Of a stretch of DNA of 51,868 nucleotides, positions 46,167 through 51,868 are shown piece after piece; positions within the stretch are counted from its first letter, which is position 1; each line of letters begins with the position of its first letter. The stretch is from a virus: the IMG/VR virus record IMGVR_UViG_3300044815_000174, positions 1 through 51,868 of that record. One strand, written 5' to 3'. The notes under the pieces are model-generated. The model did not search any database and was not told the DNA's origin. It was given only the letters and a program-made list of their open reading frames with translations. The position numbers were made by a program, and so were the translations under genes.

Positions 46167-46961
46167 ATGAGTACTTACGGACGAAGAGTTCTCGCCACAT
46201 CGGGGCGCGCAGTCAGAGCTGCGGCGAGCATGCACGCGCACTGGAAAACCGGCGGCGTTACGCTGGCCTGGGCCATCATCGCCGCCGCCCTCGCGGATTA
46301 CAAGCTCGCCGACGGCACGCCCGTCAAACTGGGACAAAAGGCTTTGCGCTTCGGTCAAATCCTTTGCCTCATCACACAGCATGAGGTCGAAACACTAACG
46401 GTCAATGGCGCGCCCACCGGGGGCACATTCTCGATCAACTACGTTGACGAGGAAGCCGTGTCTCACGAGACGGCGGCCATCGCTTACAACGCTTCCGCAG
46501 CCGCGCTCGAAGCCGCGCTCGAAGCCGTTGGGGCCGGGGTCTCGGTCACGAAGGCTTCCAACGTCTTCACCGTTACCTTCGACGACCCGCGCAATATAGC
46601 TTCGCTGGCCCTTCAGGACAACAACCTGACCGGCGGCACGTCACCCACAGTCGCCGTCGCTACGACCACGCAGGGGACATCCGACCTCGGCAAGTATGGT
46701 CCTTACGATCCGGCGGCCAGCGACGGGCGACAGACGCTCACCCGCGGCGAATGTTTCATCCTAAATGAAACCGTTTTGGAGACTGGTCTCGCGGGCACCA
46801 TTGACCCCGGCGTCACTGATCATCCGGCGGTCTTCGATGGTGGCCCGACCTGGAAAGCGCGCGTGCTGATGACAACGGGCACACACTCGCTCGCCGCCGG
46901 CCCCACGGTCGGGGAATTTGAAGCCGCCTTCCCCCGCGTTGAATACGTGCAGAACAAATAA
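46167..46961 (+). CDS. head decoration protein with inserted beta domain
   Basis: The first about 70 residues (GGVTLAWAIIAAALADYKLADGTPVKLGQKALRFGQILC) and the last 80 (YGPYDPAASDGRQTLTRGECFILNETVL, MTTGTHSLAAGPT) look like a lambda gpD-type decoration protein. Between them a domain of about 100 residues (VETLTVNGAPTGGTFSINYVDEE...SAAALEAALEAV) matches the domain inserted in the tail-tube protein at 50275-51573. It sits just before the capsid gene, where decoration proteins are encoded. AGGAGG precedes ATG 46167. Confidence 0.75.
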   Translation: MSTYGRRVLATSGRAVRAAASMHAHWKTGGVTLAWAIIAAALADYKLADGTPVKLGQKALRFGQILCLITQHEVETLTVNGAPTGGTFSINYVDEEAVSHETAAIAYNASAAALEAALEAVGAGVSVTKASNVFTVTFDDPRNIASLALQDNNLTGGTSPTVAVATTTQGTSDLGKYGPYDPAASDGRQTLTRGECFILNETVLETGLAGTIDPGVTDHPAVFDGGPTWKARVLMTTGTHSLAAGPTVGEFEAAFPRVEYVQNK

Positions 46962-47003
46962 AAGCGCGGCTCGAAAACCCGCTCGCATAAGGAGACTCTT
47001 ATT

Positions 47004-48152
47004 ATGGAACCGCTTCAAATTCTTAACGCCACGCGCATCACTCGCAAGATTCAGGCTTTGCAGGATATTCGCACTATCTCGCCGCAGTTAACGATGCTGA
47101 GCCGCACGCCCATCGTGTCCGCCGATGAAAACGAGTTGATGGTCTCATTTATTGGCAATCCCATCATGGCCGATCTCGTCGCTGACGATCAGAAGGCGGC
47201 TATCTATTCCGTCGGCAAGTTCCGCACGGAAACAAACGGCGCGCCCAACATCAAGCTCGGACAGATGTTGACCCAGGGACAAATCAAGCAATTGCGGGCG
47301 ATGGGCCAGAGTCCGGCGCGTTTTACCGCCTACGACAACACCGAAAACACGATCCTCGACCAGTTGCTGGGCGGCGTGCGGATGCGGATGGAGAGCATCT
47401 GCTGGGCGCGCGCGATGGACGGTTTCAGCTATCGCAAGCTCGGCATCATCATGGACAACGTGTCATGGGGAATGCCGAGCGACCTCAAAGTGACGCTCGA
47501 AGTTCCCATCACAGACCATGTGAACTGCAAGATCGTTACCTATATCAGCAACCTCCGGCGCCTCGCGCAGATCCGGTACGGCATCGTTTACGACCGCATC
47601 TCAATGTCGCTCGCCGCATTCAACGAGATGACCGCGTGCGAAGAGTTTCAGACCAAAGCGCGCACGTTCCTGGCGCCGAACGTCTCGTACATCAATCTGA
47701 ATATTGAGAACACAGAAGAAATGGTCGCGCTCGCACGCCGTGTCCTCGGTTTCGCAGAGATTGAGTTGCAGGACTGGCGCGCCTGGACCGAAGACGAACA
47801 CGGTGACTTGACGTCTGACCCCTTCTTGCCAATCAACAAATTTGTCTTCTCTGCGCGCATGAATGACAACAACGCGATGGTCGCTGATTTCTCGAACGGC
47901 GTGCCCACCGAAGTTGATGTCTCGAACGCTGGCATTCAGAACGGCATCATCGGCGCGCTTCCGGAAGATACTTACGGACCCGTCGCCTATGCCGAAGGCG
48001 GCTTGAATCCTCCGCAGCTCACCTACTGGGGTGTAGCGCGCGGCTGGGCCCGCAAGCACCTGAAGCAGGAAACCGCGGTGATGACCGTCGCCCCGACGCA
48101 TGGTGACGACGCCATCGAGGAGACTGTGCCGCTGGCCGAGCCGGAGTTCTAA
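47004..48152 (+). CDS. major capsid protein, HK97-fold, capsid E family
   Basis: This 382-aa protein follows decoration in the standard order and matches the phage major capsid protein E family (PF03864): an N-terminal arm, then the P-domain region, and a C-terminal portion with the SDPFLPINKFVFSARMNDN-type segment. AAGGAG lies eight bases before ATG 47004. The long open frame on the opposite strand is a shadow. Confidence 0.9.
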   Translation: MEPLQILNATRITRKIQALQDIRTISPQLTMLSRTPIVSADENELMVSFIGNPIMADLVADDQKAAIYSVGKFRTETNGAPNIKLGQMLTQGQIKQLRAMGQSPARFTAYDNTENTILDQLLGGVRMRMESICWARAMDGFSYRKLGIIMDNVSWGMPSDLKVTLEVPITDHVNCKIVTYISNLRRLAQIRYGIVYDRISMSLAAFNEMTACEEFQTKARTFLAPNVSYINLNIENTEEMVALARRVLGFAEIELQDWRAWTEDEHGDLTSDPFLPINKFVFSARMNDNNAMVADFSNGVPTEVDVSNAGIQNGIIGALPEDTYGPVAYAEGGLNPPQLTYWGVARGWARKHLKQETAVMTVAPTHGDDAIEETVPLAEPEF

Positions 48153-48177
48153 GAACGCGTAAGGTTCTAACGCAAAA

Positions 48178-48204
48178 GGGGCGCGTCGAGAGACCGCGCG
48201 CCCC
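48178..48204 (+). terminator. hairpin after the major capsid gene, partial terminator
   Basis: GGGGCGCG (48178-48185) and CGCGCCCC (48197-48204) form a strong GC stem around an 11-base loop, 25 bp after the capsid stop. No U-tract follows, so it likely attenuates or stabilises mRNA, keeping capsid levels above those of downstream connector genes. Confidence 0.6.
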
Positions 48205-48227
48205 ATAACATTTGAGGAGGAGAAAGC

Positions 48228-48734
48228 ATGTCGGCAAAAGAAAGACGGGTGCATCTGGAACAGGCCATCGCAGAGGGAGGCATGATTATGACGGCGCGCG
48301 GCAAGCTGACGCGCGAGGTGCCGAGCAGCTCTACGCTCGCGCGCACGCCGGAGGAAAGACGTGCGGCGAAGGAAGATTTGGAGCGGCGCGCATTGGCGCT
48401 GCAACAGGAAGCGCGGCGGATGGAAGACGACGAGGACGATGTCTTTGTTGATCGCTGGTCCGGCGAGCGCGTGCAGCAGCGGGAAGGCACGTTTGGTGAG
48501 CGTGCCCTGCAAGACGAGGGTGGTGAGCGTACCTTCCGCAATGAAGGCGAAGGCAATCTGTCGCCGCTTGGCGACAGCAGCCAGGGGGGCGCGCAACAGG
48601 GTGGCTCTGGCGATGCCGAGCTCTCGACACTGCCCTACGCTGAGTTGAGAAAGCGCGCCAAAGAAGCAGGCGTCGCCAACTATCACTCGATGAAAACGGA
48701 TGAATTGATCGCCGCCATTCAAGAGAAGCTGTGA
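48228..48734 (+). CDS. head protein with C-terminal SAP/HeH-like domain
   Basis: GGAGG lies seven bases before ATG 48228. A charged helical N-terminal half (EERRAAKEDLERRALALQQEARRM) is followed by a Gly/Gln-rich linker. A C-terminal 35-residue domain (LPYAELRKRAKEAGVANYHSMKTDELIAAIQEKL, summarised here by position 133-168) has the SAP or Rho-N helix-extended-helix pattern seen in phage head proteins. The stop overlaps the next GTG start. Confidence 0.7.
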   Translation: MSAKERRVHLEQAIAEGGMIMTARGKLTREVPSSSTLARTPEERRAAKEDLERRALALQQEARRMEDDEDDVFVDRWSGERVQQREGTFGERALQDEGGERTFRNEGEGNLSPLGDSSQGGAQQGGSGDAELSTLPYAELRKRAKEAGVANYHSMKTDELIAAIQEKL

Positions 48735-49057
48735 ACCGTGCGGACGCTAAAACCTGGCTCGCGCGTGAGACTGCTGCCTCTTGCGCGCCCGTCATCACAG
48801 ACCCAGAGCTTGATTCGCTACTCAGCCAAGTGGCGGTTGTCAAAAACAATGCGGAGTATTTCGACAAACGGGCGGTTTATGTGGCGGCCGAACTTGGGTG
48901 GGGATGGAAGGCTTCTGCGTCAGCAGAGTATTACGGCGCGGAGAGCGACATCCATCGCCACGCCGTTGAGCGGCAGAAGTTTTATTCGACCAGGGTAGCA
49001 TCGGGAGGCGCGGTTGCGCGTATCGCCGATACGGATGCCGTGAGGAGTTTGCTTTGA
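48731..49057 (+). CDS. head-tail connector, gp6-like, 108 aa
   Basis: GTG 48731 overlaps the previous stop (GTGA). The short, helical protein (RADAKTWLARETAASCAPVITDPELDSLLSQVAVV ... WKASASAEYY) fits the first connector ring of head-tail joining proteins by length and position directly after the capsid-side genes. The amino-acid signature is weak. Confidence 0.65.
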   Translation: MNRADAKTWLARETAASCAPVITDPELDSLLSQVAVVKNNAEYFDKRAVYVAAELGWGWKASASAEYYGAESDIHRHAVERQKFYSTRVASGGAVARIADTDAVRSLL

Positions 49058-49452
49058 GTTGCGCTTCGGGGATCGTGGAGGCTCGCGCGAATAAACTAGC
49101 GAGAGAGCGCGCGCGAATGCTAACCAGGCTCCTTGACCGGGCGACGATCACTCGACCAGGTTCGCCTGCCGGAGACGGCTCCGGTGGGTATACAGAAGCT
49201 GGACCAGAAACGGTGGCGACAGATGTACCCTGTTCCTATAAGTCAACATCGGGGAAAGAGGTCAACATTGCTGACTCAATAAGAGCGCTTGGGCAATACG
49301 TCATCACCTTCCCTTTCGACACCAACGTCAGCGAGGAGGATACGGTCACAGTAGCAGCCAGAGATTCAAAACAGGAAAAGGTTTTCGCAGTCTCGGCCGT
49401 CCTCCAAAGCAGTGATGAAATCAGCCTTCAGGTCTTGGCGACCACGAGTTAA
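49054..49452 (+). CDS. head closure/stopper-like protein, 132 aa
   Basis: The start is uncertain: TTG 49054 overlaps the previous stop (TTGA), while GTG 49073 is out of the frame and ATG 49117 is further in. The C-terminal part is a beta-barrel-like sequence (VPCSYKSTSGKEVNIADSIRALGQYVITFPFDTNV ... DTVTVAARDSKQEKVFAVSAV) typical of head-closure proteins. Position between connector and gp10-like gene supports it. Confidence 0.6.
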   Translation: MSCASGIVEARANKLARERARMLTRLLDRATITRPGSPAGDGSGGYTEAGPETVATDVPCSYKSTSGKEVNIADSIRALGQYVITFPFDTNVSEEDTVTVAARDSKQEKVFAVSAVLQSSDEISLQVLATTS

Positions 49453-49458
49453 GGCAAG

Positions 49459-49806
49459 ATGCCTGATCAAGTAATTCTGATAAGCAACACCGAAAACGTC
49501 AGGATAGCCGTCCACAATGCGGCTGCCAGCCTTATTAACCACGTCGCACATGCGACGAAGGATGAGGCGATTGAGAACGCGCCGGAGGCTACCGGCAATC
49601 TGAAAAGCTTGATTGAAGTAACTAAAGAGGCAACGCCGGAAAAGCCTGATGTTCGACTGGAATCGGGAGCCGCTTACTCGGAAGAAGTTAACTTCGGGCA
49701 TCACACCGTGAGCGGAAGTTTTGTTCCTGCAAACCCGTTCTTTACCAAGGCAATCGAGAGTGCGTCGCAAAAGGCCGGCGAAGTGATTCAGGAGCTTGGC
49801 TTGTGA
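49459..49806 (+). CDS. HK97 gp10-like neck protein, 115 aa
   Basis: The region DEAIENAPEATGNLKSLIEV, then AAYSEEVNFGHHTVSGSFVPANPFFTKAI, is the classic gp10-family pattern (A..-AP--TG-L--S... YA--VE-G---------PFL-PA). It joins head and tail. The stop overlaps the GTG of the next gene. Confidence 0.8.
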   Translation: MPDQVILISNTENVRIAVHNAAASLINHVAHATKDEAIENAPEATGNLKSLIEVTKEATPEKPDVRLESGAAYSEEVNFGHHTVSGSFVPANPFFTKAIESASQKAGEVIQELGL

Positions 49807-50258
49807 ACAACCTCCTCGACTTAGTGGCAATGTCAATGTTCTTTCCCAAGCGCTTGAGTGAAGGCGCGGCTATTGTGGCGTTGATAGCAGACCGCGTATA
49901 TGAAGAAAATATTCCACCCAGTACTAAAACCTTCGACCCATACCCCTGCATCCTGTTCAGTTATCAGGGCGGCGGAGACACGCTAACACTGAATGCCCGG
50001 CGCGTCATGTCAAGACCTCTCTACCTAGTACAACTGGTGATGAAAAGCAGTGCCCTGAGTGCCACAGAAAAAATCGCGCTCAAGGAAATGGACGATCTTT
50101 TACAGGGCAGCAGAAATTATCTTCATGAAGACATTCCAGGGTTTTATTTCAATGCGTGGAGAGAGCGCCCGAATCCGCGTTCAAGCGTTGATACCAACGT
50201 CGGAACATTCAAATACCGAGGCGGGTTATATCGGTTGGAAGTGATACCTACAGCATAA
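49803..50258 (+). CDS. tail terminator-like protein, 151 aa
   Basis: GTG 49803 overlaps the gp10-like stop. The alpha/beta sequence (AAIVALIADRVYEENIPPSTKTFDPYPCILFSYQGGG ... YLVQLVMKSSALSATEKIALKEMDDLL) fits the tail terminator (gpU/DUF3168-type) fold and position, immediately before the tail tube. These proteins cap the tail tube at the set length. Confidence 0.75.
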   Translation: MNNLLDLVAMSMFFPKRLSEGAAIVALIADRVYEENIPPSTKTFDPYPCILFSYQGGGDTLTLNARRVMSRPLYLVQLVMKSSALSATEKIALKEMDDLLQGSRNYLHEDIPGFYFNAWRERPNPRSSVDTNVGTFKYRGGLYRLEVIPTA

Positions 50259-50274
50259 GAGGAGTTGAGACAAA

Positions 50275-51573
50275 ATGGCTGCTAACGCGAAAGTTAATCA
50301 AGTTGCTTTGGTCGGTGTGCAGGCTGCGGCGGACACGCCCGTCACACCGGATAAAAAGTTTTCCGGCATCAATATAGATTTTGAAGAGATGCTGGAAACC
50401 AACTTTTATCGCCCGGCAGGCTCGAAGGTCAATAAGACGGGCGTGCTCAATGGTGTCTCCTCGAAAGGAACATTCAACGGCGCTCATTCCTACATCGAAA
50501 GCCTCTACTTTTTTGAATCCTATGTCGGTTCTTCTGGACCGGACACCCTCGCGGGCGGTGGCAAGAAATGGCGTTATAAGCCCACCATTGGCGACGTTGA
50601 CCCGTACCGACTCTTCACGATTCAGAAAGGCTCGATCCAGCGCGGGCGCGAAGTCAATGATGTACTCTTCAATTCGATTCAGATCGCGCTTTCACGTCAG
50701 GGCGCCACTATCAGCGGCAACATCATCGGCAAAAAGGTGTCGCCAGGAGCCACGATGAATCTGGACCGCAATGAGGTTCAGGAAATCGCAAAGACGGGCA
50801 CGCCGACGGCGGGCACGTTTACGCTCACATACGCAGGTCAAACCACCACCCCCATCCCGTATAACGCGACCGCCGCCGCAATTAAGAGTGCGCTCGAAGC
50901 TCTTTCCAACATCGCCGTGGGCGACATTTCCGTGAGCGGAGGGCCGCTGCCAACGACCGCCGTCAGAGTCGCCTTCAAGGGCAGCTTGACTGCCCTTAAT
51001 GTCGTAGCGATGACCGTGACCCCAACCATCACGGGCGGTAGTTTTGCCGTGAATCCAATCACGCAAGGAAATGCAGGTGCCAGCGATCTTGATTCGGTGC
51101 CCATCTCCGGCAGCCAGCTCAACGTCTATCTCGATGATGCTTTCGCTGACCTCGGCAACACCCAGCTTCTGGACAACTTCTCGGTTCAAATCAACTTACC
51201 GGAAAAGTACAAAACTAAGCGCGTGATGAATCGCTCGCTTGAGTCGTGGAAAGAGCCGGTCGAGCAGGAGATGGAACCAACCCTCGTCATTACGATGGAA
51301 GCCAACGGTTACAGCGATGCGCTCTATGCGACCGCCAAGTCAGAGGGTTTGCCGACACAGTATCTGCGCGTGGACGCGCTGGGCATCGTAATCCCCGGCG
51401 CAACGGATCATTTCGAATGGGTTTTCGACGTGCCTTTGAAGTTGCAAGGCGCGACCGAGAACGGTGATTCGGATGGCGTTGACTCCTACACCTTCACCTT
51501 TCAAATCGTCGAAGACGATGACATGGGGTCGTTCTTCGATACTTACTTCGTAAACGATCTGCCGAGCCTGTAA
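50275..51573 (+). CDS. major tail tube protein with inserted beta domain
   Basis: The 432-aa protein has tail-tube-like N- and C-terminal parts (NQVALVGVQAAADTPVTPDKKFSG; SQLNVYLDDAFADLGNTQLLDNFSVQINL; DGVDSYTFTFQIVEDD). Between residues about 160 and 265 it carries a domain (AGTFTLTYAGQTTTPIPYNATAAAIKSAL ... VRVAFKG) that also interrupts the decoration protein at 46167-46961. The domain is probably surface exposed on the tail and capsid. AGGAG precedes ATG 50275. Confidence 0.85.
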   Translation: MAANAKVNQVALVGVQAAADTPVTPDKKFSGINIDFEEMLETNFYRPAGSKVNKTGVLNGVSSKGTFNGAHSYIESLYFFESYVGSSGPDTLAGGGKKWRYKPTIGDVDPYRLFTIQKGSIQRGREVNDVLFNSIQIALSRQGATISGNIIGKKVSPGATMNLDRNEVQEIAKTGTPTAGTFTLTYAGQTTTPIPYNATAAAIKSALEALSNIAVGDISVSGGPLPTTAVRVAFKGSLTALNVVAMTVTPTITGGSFAVNPITQGNAGASDLDSVPISGSQLNVYLDDAFADLGNTQLLDNFSVQINLPEKYKTKRVMNRSLESWKEPVEQEMEPTLVITMEANGYSDALYATAKSEGLPTQYLRVDALGIVIPGATDHFEWVFDVPLKLQGATENGDSDGVDSYTFTFQIVEDDDMGSFFDTYFVNDLPSL

Positions 51574-51579
51574 ATCAAC

Positions 51580-51868
51580 ATGGAACTTTCAAGACTCATC
51601 CGCGCACCGGAGTTTCTGGACAACCTCGTCGTCGAGCCTTTCAAGCTGGGCGAAGAAAGCGTGGATATCACCGTCAACATTGATGCCTTCACTTCCGAGT
51701 TTTGGCGTCGCGCTTCCGCGCAGATGAAGAAGCGCTATCTGGAAAGCGTTAAATCCGGCGCGAGATCCCAGATGGCCACTGGTGCGCGGAAGCCACGCCG
51801 CAAGAAAGCGGCAGCCGAACTCAAAGAAGCTCTGAACGAATTACCCCAACCTTTTGAGATGCAGGCTC
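51580..51868 (+). CDS. tail assembly chaperone, gpG-like (5' part)
   Basis: ATG 51580 begins MELSRLIRAPEFLDNLVVEP and continues in frame through the 127-bp overlap into position 1-444. It is the first tail chaperone after the tail-tube gene. The fragment ends here only because the circular sequence was opened inside the gene. Confidence 0.85.
   Translation, partial: MELSRLIRAPEFLDNLVVEPFKLGEESVDITVNIDAFTSEFWRRASAQMKKRYLESVKSGARSQMATGARKPRRKKAAAELKEALNELPQPFEMQA
51742..51868. repeat. 127-bp terminal direct repeat, right copy
   Basis: Identical to 1-127; see that entry. Trimming either copy gives the 51,741-bp circle. Confidence 0.95.

Noticed and set aside
47601-48722. 373-codon minus-strand frame opposite the major capsid gene
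   Set aside because: Antisense to a capsid protein with clear family identity; Arg/His/Phe-rich composition and no start signal.
1-51868. CRISPR array or integrase
   Set aside because: The repeat arrays found are iterons or coding repeats without regular spacers, and no tyrosine or serine recombinase motif was seen in the large reading frames.

Overview
The window is a complete, circular, double-stranded DNA tailed-phage genome. The first 127 bases (1-127) recur exactly as the last 127 (51742-51868), so the unique unit is 51,741 bp and the gene cut by the window ends (tail chaperone, 51580 into 1-444) is intact on the circle. The long flexible-tail module (tape measure plus four tail-tip genes in the order found in gene transfer agents and many siphoviruses), the lipobox proteins, the spanin-like pair and the GH19 endolysin point to a siphovirus of a diderm (Gram-negative-type) bacterium. 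The host genus cannot be read from the sequence. No integrase, tRNA gene or CRISPR array was recognised. A Rep/AAA+ pair beside an iteron array and a PRTRC cluster (a set normally found on plasmids) suggest the prophage may be kept as an extrachromosomal phage-plasmid.

Layout. 1-11485 (+): tail chaperone with a textbook -1 frameshift site, tape measure, distal tail, hub, NlpC/P60, tail tip and a pectate-lyase-like tailspike, closed by a terminator at 11564-11608. 11681-15293 (-): a 58-aa protein, a winged-helix Rep with internal 18-bp repeats, an ExeA-like AAA+ ATPase, then about 1 kb of non-coding DNA with five 15-bp iterons. 15494-17978 (-): a HAD-phosphoribosyltransferase/DprA pair that looks like the ShosTA defence or toxin-antitoxin system. 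18103-24580 (-): a PRTRC cluster in its usual order (nuclease-ParB, Ubl-like C, F-position gene, E2-like B, JAB protease A, ThiF E1), that is, a ubiquitin-like conjugation system on a phage. 24618-26990 (-): small, translationally coupled early genes, several too short for routine ORF calling. 27-30 kb: two divergent promoter regions sharing TTATCTAGATAA-type operators, two ribbon-helix-helix-like regulators, a UmuD-like S24 peptidase and a set of envelope proteins. 30.4-31.3 kb: about 0.9 kb with no convincing gene but many strong hairpins, a candidate large structured ncRNA. 31.3-37.6 kb (+): early/middle genes (TPR, cold shock, AbrB-like, zinc-ribbon proteins) and an O-like replication initiator carrying six 23-bp-spaced iterons inside its reading frame. 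37.6-43 kb (+): lysis cassette, a stand-alone response-regulator receiver, and terminase. 43-51.6 kb (+): portal, protease/scaffold, decoration protein, capsid, connectors and tail tube, running across the junction into the tail genes.

Regulation visible in the DNA. Two promoters with identical architecture (two tandem copies of CCGACGTTGCGC, exactly 25 bp, then CATAAT) precede the lysis/terminase block and the portal-to-tail block; these are probably the late promoters, driven by an activator. A second dispersed signal, a palindrome near ACCTAAAACGTTTTAGGT, occurs at seven intergenic boundaries across the genome. A third, TCTAGA-centred, is confined to the two divergent early promoter regions. 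Together these give a simple model: early control at 27-30 kb, two possible replication modules (plasmid-like at 12-15 kb, lytic-type at 36.7 kb), and late expression from 37.6 and 43.1 kb, with the leftward strand carrying conflict and maintenance cargo.
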